NCBI GenBank assembly: GCA_032173965.1
Contig: JAVUNC010000019.1
Location: 3,596,501 to 3,660,500 of the forward strand
Length of the DNA stretch: 64,000 nucleotides
Reading direction: 5' to 3'
From: Sitta carolinensis
Lineage: Eukaryota; Chordata; Aves; Passeriformes; Sittidae
Part shown: piece after piece, positions 49,711 to 64,000 of the stretch
Position numbering within the stretch: the stretch's first letter is position 1
Layout: each line of letters begins with the position of its first letter
Program-made: the position numbers and the translations under genes
The notes under the pieces: model-generated
What the model saw: the letters and a program-made list of their open reading frames with translations, nothing else
What the model was told of the DNA's origin: nothing
Database searches by the model: none

Positions 49711-50370
49711 TATAGAATCATAGAATCATTAAGGTCTAAGATTGAGTCCAACAATCAACCCAACACTGTTGTGTTCACACTAAGCTGTGTCAGCCAGTGC
49801 TGCTTCCACACACAATTTTTGAATGCTTCCAGGGATGGTGACTCCACCACTTCCATGGACAGCCTGTTCCAATGTCTGACCTCTCTTCTAGTGAAGACAT
49901 TTTTCCTAATATATGACTTAAAATCCCCTGGCACAACTTGAGACCTCTCAACTGCCTCTCAATCTGTCACTTGTTACCTGGGAGAAGAGACTGCCCCCCA
50001 CCTGTCTGACCTCCCCTGAGCCTCCTTTTCCCCAGGCTAAGCACCCCCAGCTCCCTCAGCTGCTCCTCACAGGATTTGTGTCCCAGCATCTCCCCCAGCT
50101 CTGTTGCCCTTCTCTGGACTCTCTCCAGCCCCTCAGTGCCTTTCTTGCACCCAGAGCTGGATGCAGCACTTGAGGTGTGGCCTCACCATCCCCAGCACAG
50201 GGGGACAATCCCTGCCCTGGTCCTGCTGGCCACATTATTGCTGGTACAGGCCACGATGCCACTGGCCTTCTGGGCCACCAGGGCACGTCCTGGCTCATGT
50301 TCAGCTGGCTGTCAGCCAGCACCCCCAGGTCCTTTCCAGCTGAGCAACTTTCAGGCACTCCAATTCTCCA
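49711..50370 (-). mobile_element. CR1 LINE 3' fragment with end of ORF2, minus strand
   Basis: The left end reads TATAGAATCATAGAATCATT, followed by the reverse complement of the CR1 3' UTR (GATGGTGACTCCACCACTTC, ATGGACAGCCTGTTCCAATG) and of the ORF2 C-terminal region (CTCCCTCAGCTGCTCCTCAC, TCTCTGGACTCTCTCCAGCC). Read on the minus strand, the distal part gives KDLGVLADSQLNMSQ, a remnant of the CR1 reverse transcriptase C-terminus, which then shifts frame. The copy is therefore inactive and 5'-truncated at about 660 bp. Confidence 0.95.
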
Positions 50371-53655
<3,285 letters not shown>

Positions 53656-54435
53656 AATTGAATAATTATAATATAATTGAAATTGCTAGAGGCAGAAGTA
53701 GATGGATATACTGGCACAGTAGCATGGCCACAATTCATGGCTGGGTAGCCAGGGTCATTGCCCCTGGCTCCATAGCAGGTACACAGACATGTCTTGTGTC
53801 TGCTTCATGCCAGAGCTGTTACAGCAATGAAAATCAGACCTTCAGGTTTATTAAAAACATTTATAAAACTCTACAAATAAAATCCAAAAGTCTGCAGCTG
53901 ATTAATAAAGCTGTGGTTCTGCAGGGGCTGTTATTACTACACTGTACACAAGAGACATTTCACACTAATATAAGCAACAAAATTTGAATTCTTCTGCTCC
54001 AGAAGGGACTAACTGAGAACTTTCAGGAACCTCTGACAACATAGGCCTCCTAGCAGCCCCTGGAGCTTTCCTGGCTGTGTCCTGCAGAGTGGAATTGGTG
54101 CACAATATATCCCTTCCTGCAATGCCAAAATTTGCTGTTTGGACATTTTTTTTTATGGAGTTATAAAAGGTTTTCAAATTTAATTATTTTTAGCACAAAT
54201 TTCTCAACATAAACACATCAGGTATGTTTCTTCATTTAACAGCGTCTGAAAGAGTTGTATTAATGTGACCTCTCATTGGTAGAATTGAACTTTGGCCCAG
54301 CATTGGTAGCCTCCAGGGAAATCATCCTCCTCAGCCCAGAAGGATTTCCAGTGTGAATAGGTGTACTTTTGAAAGCTTTCCAAGTGAGGAATTTCCATCA
54401 GTACACAGAGTTTTTACAATTTGAGACAACATTTA
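53656..54435. other. Intergenic sequence between two microsatellites
   Basis: No gene or repeat family was recognised. Confidence 0.65.
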
Positions 54436-54517
<82 letters not shown>

Positions 54518-54523
54518 TATTAT
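54436..54523. repeat. Microsatellite (ATT)n
   Basis: About 26 uninterrupted ATT units are followed by a broken copy, ATATTATTATA. Confidence 0.97.
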
Positions 54524-57180
54524 AAAATAAACTGAAGTAGGGTTAAAACTTTCTTTGGAGAATGCACAGTAGCTTACCATGCATAAGTTTATGTGTTCCT
54601 TGGTCAAGTCAGTAAACCTCAGACAGCAGATAAACAGTGGGTAAGAAGGAAGATTTTATGAATATAAATTAAAGTTGTCATTGTATCTTAACAATGAAAT
54701 CGGCTAATTGATGCTAAATACAGTTGTTAACGGGTATCTAATTTTAACTGATTTGTGTATGTATGATTTACTGCCTCACACAATTATCTTTTGTTACTTA
54801 AGGCATACTGCTTTATCTGATTATCTGGCAGCAGGAATCATTTATTTCCTGAGGTATTGGAACACGGCACAGGCTGTTCTTGTATTGAATTAGTGTGTAA
54901 AATACACCCCCCCCCCCGATCAATCCTGCCCTGAAAGTGCAGCCATGAGGGTCGATGCAGAGCCTGTGATGGGAACTCCTCTCACACAAGTGTTGTACCC
55001 ACTGCTACAGCCCTGTTGGGGCAATCAGGATCCACTTCAAGAGGATTTTCCTCTTCTTACAGGAGCTAAATCCCTGTTATCTCAATGACTGACTAACTCT
55101 TACCTACATCTCCTAAATTAATCCAGCTGACAGACCCCAGTTCTGACTGGTGACAAGGAGGGATCCACCACATCTGCATGCTATGTCTGTATTTTATCCA
55201 GGCTCCCGAATGCCTTTTTCTTCCCATGCCCTCCCCGCCTGCAGCAGCTGACACACAGTCCTTGACTCAGAAGCTCAGCAGTCTGAACAGACTTGGCAGA
55301 AGAAAACCAAGACAGGAAACAGAAGATTGGAGGTACTTGCCCAGCAGACAAGCTACAGCTCATATCCACGCTCCTTGACAAGTGAAGGAACATGATTTTT
55401 GGATTGCTGTTCACAGGATGGTGCAACACTCCTGAAGGACTCCCAGACAGCAAGATACTCACCAGGCAATGCTGTTCTGTGCCAAGAGTGGCACCATGAT
55501 GTAGCCTGCCCAAGAAGACAGGGCTGTGCTGAACCAGTGTGTCTCTGTGTGCATTACCCTCAAATTCTGCTGCTCTGCACACAAGGGAAGGGCATGGCCA
55601 GGGATGGGGACAGCAGGGGCTGCTGCAATAGGACAGGGGGATGACTTGGCACTTATATCCCCAGTGCTTGGTGCTACTGACTCCTCTTTCCCCTTTGTTT
55701 TTTTCTCTGTGCCCACACTCCTGCCACTTCTCCTCCATTCAGAGGGTGCTCAGCCACCAGGACTGTGTAACTCATTTCCTCCTTTGCCCTGTGGGCTGGA
55801 TAGCAGCCCGGGCAGAAGGAAACACACAGCAAAGGACAGTGTGGCAGGGATGGTGGCTGGCCACAAGATAAGGAAGGGCACATGCACAGCAGAAGGCTGA
55901 GACTGCAAGGCCTGTGCTCCAGATTCATGGAGAAAAAGAGAGGAAGCCTGAGAAAAAGAGAGCTCTCCCACAGCCCCCATTCCTATGTGCCTCTGGGAAC
56001 AACAGGTTCTCACTTCCTTCCATCTCCCCCCGGGGCCACCAACAGAAACCTGATGGTCTTCATGCACTGAGAGGCCTCCAGTCATCCCTACTGATCTCAT
56101 AGCTTGTGTTTGGTAGAAATACATTTATTAAAAATATTATGAAAAGGAATTCATCATTTCCGTCCTGCTCCTTCACCTTCTAAGCTAATTTCATTTGCTA
56201 TGACTTGTGGCCATGAGGTTTATATTTTACCCATAGTCACACTTTCCCAGAAGTCTTGTACTAACTCTAGAACTAGCTACAATAGGAACTGGGTATTACC
56301 CTTGCAATGGCCTGTATGTCCTCTAGTTACCCTTGTCCCTGCCCATAATTAAATTTCCAGAACAATTCCAGGGAACCCTTTTAGTGAAGTATTGCATATT
56401 GCCTCTGTTGAGGGTAGAGCTGTTCCATCTTTTTATGGTGTCATTGTGTAGAGAATAAGTAACACAATATGCTTACAGAAATTACCACTGATGCCTACCC
56501 GGACTTGTTAAAAACATAGACTTGCAAAGACATTTGGTTTCAGCATTGTGTCAGAAAATTCACTATAGTATGATATGTAATGTATGTAACATTTCCGAAA
56601 CACATGCAGCCTCGATTTTCTTCACCCAGAGTCAGCAAGAAATGCAATCCCCTGTCCCACCTGGAAGTGATCTCTCTCTGGTCCAACAATTGTAGTATGT
56701 CCAGCTAAGCTGGTAATTATAATTGTTAGTGTTGTCATGATTTCTTAAGATCTTATTTTAATAGAAGGCAATCACAAAACAATATTAAACATGCCAGTAT
56801 TAATTATGCTTGTTCTTTAGACAATTGTGCTGTCACTGAACTGATGTGTTAGAAAAAAATTGAGGACCTTTGACAAGCACAGTGTCATACTCAAACATAT
56901 GTGGGCACTCAGTACTGAAAGAAATAATGCCAGATGTATGTTTGCACAATAGTATGATTCATGATTACTGAAATCTGTGTGATGGAAAAAATTTAGTGCC
57001 TTTTTTACCATTTTGATATTATTTTCCATTGAAACACTGCCCTTCTTTCATGACTTTGACAGAGAGGACCTTTCTATTTCCCCTTAAGTAATTCTTTTTC
57101 TTTCAGGTAGAAAGCATCATGTCATGGATGCCACCCCTCCAGCTGGAAGATATTCTTCAGATTGGGATCCTGGCATTCTG
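54524..57180. other. Intergenic sequence
   Basis: No gene was recognised. A run of 11 C lies at 54907-54917. The block at about 55200-56070 is GC-richer, with overlapping frames up to 185 codons on both strands. None of these resembles a known protein. Confidence 0.6.
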
Positions 57181-57212
57181 TTTAAATGGCAACTGCCAGC
57201 CTGTACAATTTA

Positions 57213-57235
57213 AAAGTCAATAATTTATTGACTTT
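57213..57235. repeat. Perfect 23-bp palindrome, AAAGTCAATAA arms
   Basis: AAAGTCAATAA (57213-57223) and TTATTGACTTT (57225-57235) are exact reverse complements around a single T. Each arm contains a TTATTGAC/GTCAATAA core, similar to forkhead or posterior HOX/CDX sites, and TAATCAAT (PBX/HOX-like) follows at 57235-57242. The structure is directly visible; binding is an inference. Confidence 0.85.
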
Positions 57236-58255
57236 AATCAATAGACTATTTAGGTATTTAGTCGGCTCACATTTTTACAGTCAGATGTCACAAGCTATTC
57301 ACTCACATGACTCGGGATCTGTGCTTGTAACAATTTGTGTGTCCTCATGCAGACTTCACTCTCAAAATAATTGCTTCCATAAAGTTATTTGTAACATTAG
57401 ATTGTATTTCTGCAGAAATGTGAAATCATGTACTTTTAGATGATTTCTATTCTAGTAAAATACAAGAAGAATTTTCTCATAAGAAAATGTCCGTCAGAAA
57501 GAATTACTGCTAAAAGATCATTGCATTCAGATTAAAAAAAGACAAAACCCCAAAACTCTTGGACACATGATTGGTCTGGTTTGAAGGACCTGTTCAGGGT
57601 GCAGTGGGATTTCTGTGGTTGCTGCTTGCAAAGGGCATTGCAAGGGTGCTCATTTCCAGAGCTGGGCTGCTCCACGGCCAAATCCTCATGCAGGGAGCAA
57701 GGGACAAGGTCCCAGCCTCGAGCTGCAGCACAGACCTTGCAGATCTCGTCAACACCACCCCATTTCTGCTCAGCTGCAGTTCCCTCCTCTGCCCACTGCC
57801 CTGCTCTGTGTTTGTGAGAGGTCCCTGCTCTTGGCCCAAGATAAGAGAAAGGAAACATCTTCTGGGAGAGGGCAGGCGCTGCACAAGGGCTCTTGAGAGC
57901 AACGCGCCATCCTAATGAGAAACACTAATGAGAGCATTCCTGCCCTCTCTATTGGATCTTGGGCATTTCCAGGCTTTCTGTCAGGGGCTTACATTCAAGT
58001 GCTGTGCTTCATTCCATGAGGATCTCAAGAGCACTCAGAGATGAAGGATATTTCTGTGGCAGATTTTCCATACAGAATCAGAGGCGGTTCTCAGGCCTTG
58101 CCTGCCCTCTTCCTTACAGACAACAATAGGATCCGTGTTTTTTCTGCACACAGTAGTTTCCCCTCTTTTGTTGGTTCACCCTATTTCCTGCCAGGTGTCC
58201 TGCTTTCTACTGGTCTAGGCTTGTTTTGGTTTATGGCTGAGCCTGTTTAATTTAC
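57236..58255. other. Intergenic sequence
   Basis: No gene was recognised. A moderately GC-rich stretch at 57590-57910 gives overlapping frames on both strands without recognisable content. Confidence 0.6.
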
Positions 58256-58391
58256 CATCTCCATGGAGATACTCAAAACCTGAGTGGACATGTGCCTGGG
58301 CCACCTGTTCCAGCTGACCCTGCTGGAGCTGGGCATGATTTCGATGACCTCCAAGCTTTCTTCCAGCCCCAGCCATTCCGTGGCTCTGTGA
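58256..58391 (+). mobile_element. CR1 LINE 3' end fragment, plus strand
   Basis: CATCTCCATGGAGATACTCA, ACCTGAGTGGACATGTGCCT, CCACCTGTTCCAGCTGACCC and TGCTGGAGCTGGGCATGATT are followed by TTCCAGCCCCAGCCATTCCG and GGCTCTGTGAAAC. This is a sense CR1 3' end of the type ending in ATTCTGTGATTCTGTG. It is diverged from the usual consensus as I recall it. Confidence 0.8.
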
Positions 58392-61300
58392 AACAGAAGC
58401 AAATACAAATTTTCCTACCATACGTAAATGAGATTTATATTTCCCACACTTTGGAGAATACTTATAACTGACTTAGAGGAAAATAGAAACAGCACTTAGC
58501 ACTTGCCTGAAGATTTGCAATCTCCCACAAGCACTTAATGACACAGATGATGATGACGTATTTCAGATCATATACATTGAAGAGTACTAAAGTTTCTTTT
58601 GGCATGCAGCTCTGCTTCTTCATTTTCCCCCTCACTCCTGCTCTATGACTGTGTAAAACAGAAACTGTCTCACCAACATACTTAACACCACAGAATGGCA
58701 TGAGCAACATTTCTTGCAGTTGCTAGACAGCCTCCTGATCTTTACATCTTGGCATAAAAAATAAGTGACCTGATTCAAACTCAGTGCAGTTCTTAGATAA
58801 AACAACCTTTTCCTGAGCTTAGGAGATCCAATACCTGATAAATATTGACACTGTAAGGCCAGCCTAACTGTGTTGTCATGGAGCAAAGTATTTTTGGGTG
58901 AGGTTTGGTGCACACACCCAGTAAAACAGCCATCATAAAGCAAGCCTAGTAAAACAGCCCAAGCACTCTCTGCTTTGAGTTTGGGGAGGTGTATCACCTC
59001 TTTTACAGGGACATCTCAATTAAGTGTTCTGCAACCTACTTGGTATAGGTAAAGGATAGATTGTGCCCACCTCAAAATCTCCTATCCCAAGCTACCACTC
59101 GAACAGAAAGGAAATCTCAGAATTCTGCATGAGTGTCTACGATGAACAGCAGCCAGGAATGTGAGCAGACCTGGCACAGTTAGTGCTTTCCAGGGGCAGG
59201 ATTTTCCTGCTCAGAATGGGTTTATTGTACTGGGGAGCCTATCCAGTCACCTCCCATTTCTCACCTCTGCACTGCTGGCACGAACACCTGAGCACTAACA
59301 CTTACTCTGGCCTTTAGGAAAGGGCAGCCTGGGGTTGTGTGTCGTTCTGCCTGGCATTCAAGCTCTGTGTAATGCATCCCTTGGAATGTTTTGCTTAAAT
59401 GCACGCAACTATCTGGAGACTGGAAGCCTAGGGCCCTATTGTCCAGTCATATGTAGTGTGGAATTAAATACCTCTTTGGCTAGCTATTAGTTTCTATTAG
59501 TTTCTTCTCAGCTGCTGCAAGAGCATCTGTTAGAGAGTGCAAGCCACTCCAGCACACAGATATAGACCTCCACACCCCTGTCTTCCCAACTCTCCTTTTC
59601 ACCTGCTTCTGGGAAAAAAATGAGGTATTAATTCTTTACCTTACAGGAGTGAAAAAAGAAATGTCATATGTGCTTTGCAAACACAGTAAAAGGCAGTGCT
59701 GCAGAGAATACACTGTCCAAGAAAGAAACAGAACTGTGAGAGGGAAGGGTGTAACAGAGGTGTAAGAGTAAGCACATGTCTTATTAATTAAGATATAAAT
59801 TAAAGAGATGTCATTAAGTTCCTTTCCTGTTATGAATAAACTTAAAGGTTCTGGTTAGCTGTGTTGTGGAAAATAGGTTGGAAAAATGGTCTTGCAATAA
59901 TTTGCTCAGCTCTACTGTCCCCAAAAGACCAGAGATCAGGGGTCAGAAATCAGAGAGCAAAACAAAAGAACTAGACAATTTCATTTACGCCATTTACTTT
60001 TAAAAAACCAAACCAAAAATCGGGAAAAAGACCAACAAAGAAAATATGTTTAGAGCAGAATTTTAAGGAATAGTGCCCAATTGTATTAGGCAATTAGATG
60101 CTAGAAACTTTAATGTCATGGCAGGTGACAGTTTCTGCCACAAAATGTAACCATTAAAGTAACAGGCAAACATAAGAACAGCTACACTGCAGGTGTAGGC
60201 TTTGCTCAGGAAAAATGCAGCATGTCTGACCAGACTGGGAAGTGACACACCTGCTGTTTAGGATTCACAATGGAGAATACAAATCATTCCATCAATGCAC
60301 AATGCAAATCAGGATGAACTCTCTTGCCTTTTGACCCACTGCCCTTCCTGCATTTGCTCTGATGACTCTCAAGTTCTGGTTCTCTTCCCTGATTTCTGTA
60401 GTACAGCAAATATACCTCAACTTTCAGACAAGTTTTTACCACATGTAGAGAAAACTTTTGTCCTAAGTACTGGAAAACCGTCTCAGACAATTAAATTTCT
60501 AATGTACTTCCAGTGTGCAGAATTAATGTTTTGTCATTCATTGTTAGCACTGTATTATATTAAACTTCTAAAAAAATGCTAAGCCTTACTCACTGTGCTT
60601 TTAGGATGGTATTTAATGTGTCCTTGTTTTTAGACATACCCAGATACAGAGAGTTTCAAGAAATGTTAATGTGCATAAATATTACGAAATATTCTCTGCA
60701 TCTGAACAAGATGCCTTCCATAAACTTCACTTCAAAATAAAATTTTCTTTGTGTATAAGCGATTTCCCTACTCCGTTTTTCCATTAGTCAACACAAAATT
60801 CCCTGGAAAGTTAAGATGGTGATATCTGTGTTCAACTTTTATGTTGACAATATTTTCCCTGTCAACTTGAAGAGTTAATGTAATTTCTTGAAAATAATTT
60901 AAGAAAAATGTGATAAAACATGGAAATGTCTGACAGTAGAAATGTGAGCTTTGTTCAAATACAAATCAAAATGCATCAGAAAACAGCCACTGAAACATTT
61001 TTCCAATTGTCTGTAAAAGGAGAACTCTAAAGACCTACAGCAGGAATATAGATACATGCTCTGGGGACATTTCTGGCTTTCAGATTCCTGCTTTTTTGCT
61101 GCCAAAGACCGATGCCAAACATATTGCTAAGGCTTTAAGACGCATTTTCATCAGTAAAATATCTTATAAAATAGATCCCAAAAACATTGAATGACTGCCA
61201 AAATGTCAATTTATTTTTTATGTCCTCGAACAATGAAATATTTATGTTAATAAAGGCTTGCTATAATAAATTAATATTATGGAAACCACCATTCACAGTT

Positions 61301-62369
61301 TTTAATTAGCAGTAGGCACTGAAATTAAAAATGAGGACACCTTATGTTCTTCCTGCTTTAAGTTTGCTTTTCAGATGAAAGTGTTCTGCACAATAATTTT
61401 GCAGAGATTATATTGCTCCAGGAATGTCTGACACTCATTCTGATTTTTTTTTTTTTTCCTAAAATTTTTATGAGTAATCTGTATTACCCTGGTTCATGGT
61501 CAGAGCCCAGTCTGGTGCTGTTCACACTACATTTGCAACTCATCTCATTTTAGGAAAGATGTCAACTCTATGTAGAATTTTCACTTCCAGACTTTAAAAG
61601 TGTCTGTAGCTGCACTAACTTAAGCCTTTCCTTCACACCCAAAAGTATGTCTGATCCACAGAAATGGTTTAACATCTAAATGCCGGTGCTGTTCAACTCC
61701 CTTTTATGCAAAATCTTCAAGTTATCACTCCAACATGAGCAAGTGCTCCTTTCCAGTGTCAGCAGGTTGAGCAGCACAAGTTCAACACATGGAGAAGCTT
61801 TTATTCTGTATCCCAGAGACCTGGGGGGTTTTGTGTTACCGCTCCTGAGCTGGCAATTAGAGCAGAGGCAACGGCTGGCACTGAAGCTTGCTTTGAGAGC
61901 AAGCAGTGCTCCAGATTACTGTTTCCTATTTTGGACTTAAATTTGATCCACTTGCAGCTGATGTTGGATGTGACAGATAATATCCTGGATATCTAATTTA
62001 TATTTGATTATTTAAGGTGAGATTTTCCAAATGGTCTCAGTGCTGGAATAACCCCTCTCCCACTGAAGTCACTGCCAAAACTAGAGGAGGTTGAAAAAAC
62101 TCCCATCTTTATTAGCCATTGAAATATCTGATGAAGAAACAGGAAGCCAGACATAATTTTTATGGAAAATGTACTGACTTTTAGAATTTTCTTTATGAGC
62201 TTGAACTCCTCACCTGGCTCCCTGTCGAAATCAGCACACAATAGGAGGTACACAATACATATTTTCAACTAAAAGCTCCTGGGATGGTTGCTCTAACCCT
62301 CTTCCTCCTCTAGATACAGAGCATCTGGAATGGTGTCAGGCATCCCATAAATAAGGACAGCTGCTACTA

Positions 62370-62404
<35 letters not shown>

Positions 62405-64000
62405 AGTCTGATGAAAGTTGACAAGGGCAAGTAGAAGGGACTGACAGAAAAAAGAAGCAGGGAAAAAGTGGAGGATCTCGCAGTAATTTCTTAAGCACAC
62501 CTCTCTACTGATACCTTTTTCCTGAAAGGGAAGGTTATTTTAATTTAGTCTAGCCTTCCTTTCACACATTTTTCTCTGATGTGATGTCAGAAGCAATACT
62601 TTTTGGATCTTTAAATGCTGTGATTTCAGTAAAGCTATTAAAAAACGAGGGGCCTCCTTGGAAAGGGGCGAAGAGCGCTGTGTGCTATAAAGACAAGAAG
62701 AGCCAGATGTCACTTGTTAAACACATGGGTTGAGAAGAGTGAAAGGCAGATCTGAAAGCTTAGAGAAGCATCAGGGTATTTGCTCCTCCAGCATGACACA
62801 CTCTGTCTTGTAAATAATTGCTAAGTGTCCTCACATTCACACAGCTCATGGATTCCACAGGGGTGAGAGCATAAGACAGCCTTGCAGACACACTTTTGAG
62901 GTAACTCTAATTTGAACTAGGAAGCTATCCAGTTTTGATGTCAAGAATTTTTAGTAATACCCACAGCAATTGGGTAAGTGTTTCTCATGGTGAGTTGGCC
63001 TCACCAAGAAAAACAAGTGCCCTATATTGAGTCAAATAAGGCCAGCACAGAGCACTGGAATTAGATTTTGATCTGTGCCAAACTTAAAAACCTTAATGCA
63101 ATCAGGGCTGTGGGGCACAGGAGCTCTCCTGTCACTGTCCAGCTGCGAGGGATAGCTGAAATCAGCACTGGGCATTGGACCCATCTCCTCAGAGACACCT
63201 TAAAGGGTTTTTTTTCTCACAGCATCAGGGCATGTTCAACACCATCTGGACGAGGGGCTCTGCCCCTTCCTTGCCCCACTGCTCTGCAGCAGAGCTGTGC
63301 TGCTGCCTGAGCTTGCTGGCCCTTCCCTGACTCCACAGAGGGCTCGGGAAGCAGCGCTGATGCATCTGCCAGTTCCCTGGAAACACAGAGCCTTCCTGGC
63401 AGGGCCGTGCCCTGCAGGCTGTTTCTGCAGATCACATTCACATTGTGCACTGGGAGTGATGCAAGGCGGACCTGGCCAGAGGATTTCTCCAGTGCCTTTC
63501 AGGAGCACCACTTCAGAAGTCACACTGACAGTTAAAACTGTCCCACTCCTTACAGGGTACAGCTACAGGGATTTACACCAAGCTGAGAGGCTGGTCCTGG
63601 GAGTTAATGTGTTTAACTGCCACATACAAGCAGCTTTAGTGTGGATTCACATGCTCATCCATTTGGAAGATTCAGGCCTGCTTGTGACCTAAGTTCTGCT
63701 CCCTGCAACGCTTTGAGTATCAGATACTCCAATGTGATAATGATGGGAACAGATGTGGAAATATATAGATAGATTTAGAACCTGGTCAGAGGGCTGTGTC
63801 TCATAGTGCCATGCCGGAAAGGAGGAAAGAAAAAATCAAAAGAAACAGAAAATATCCTTCTTACTTAAAAGAAACCACAACTTGTTCTAAATTTATTGTT
63901 CATATTCTCATTCTCTATGCAGGCTTTAAAAATGAACAAATTCTTTAAGAACACAAAGCTCTCACTGTCTGCTGAAATGGCAAAGTTAGCAGCAGCCAAG
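58392..64000. other. Intergenic sequence to the window end
   Basis: No gene was recognised. The region is AT-rich, with T runs near 61446-61457 and a run of 32 A at 62371-62402. The segment 61120-61330 is rich in TTAATTA/ATAAA motifs. The segment 63100-63560 is GC-richer, with short overlapping frames and no recognisable protein. Confidence 0.6.
62371..62402. repeat. Mononucleotide run, A32
   Basis: This is an uninterrupted run of 32 A, the longest homopolymer in the window. It is preceded by ATAAATAAGG 20-30 bp upstream, but no retrocopy body was recognised. Confidence 0.95.

Overview
This looks like nuclear DNA from a bird, most likely a songbird or close relative. The window holds the 3' part of TGFB2 (transforming growth factor beta-2, + strand), followed by about 52 kb of gene-poor downstream sequence. 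The bird call rests on short TGFB2 introns, several CR1 LINE 3' ends with the typical TTCTATGATT-like tails, and one solo LTR that I recognise as an avian ERVL-type LTR. No prokaryotic features, operons or CRISPR arrays are present.

Region 1 (1-11.8 kb) is TGFB2. Five coding exons with consistent phases and splice sites can be placed exactly: 3481-3613, 3732-3842, 5553-5727, 6295-6448 and 8286-8444. They match in order and size the last five exons of the seven-exon short form of the vertebrate gene. Together they encode 243 residues: the C-terminal half of the latency-associated propeptide (LAP), the RRKKR furin site, and the whole 112-residue mature cytokine with all nine cysteines. The window starts inside the preceding intron, so the signal peptide and N-terminal LAP exons lie outside it. 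A long 3' UTR follows, with an AU-rich element, several poly(A) signals and a best-looking final end near 11.8 kb.

Region 2 (11.8-64 kb) has no protein gene I can support. Its recognisable contents are a solo ERVL-type LTR (15345-15882), CR1 fragments (18862-19012, 39723-39960, 49299-49680, 49711-50370, 58256-58391 and two doubtful ones), microsatellites (TTTA, AT, GATA, ATT), many long A or T runs, and a few GC/CpG-rich islets in AT-rich sequence.

The most unusual object is at 31.5-32.96 kb. It is a CpG-rich islet entered by a good TATAAAGG, with about 1.1 kb of nested GC-rich minisatellite in its middle (7-bp units inside 30-40-bp units inside a roughly 191-196-bp higher-order unit). It could be an orphan promoter or enhancer, or simply a fast-evolving repeat. 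Several other intervals with dense recognisable binding motifs are flagged as possible TGFB2 regulatory elements, but conservation could not be computed here. I found no evidence of an undescribed multi-gene system.
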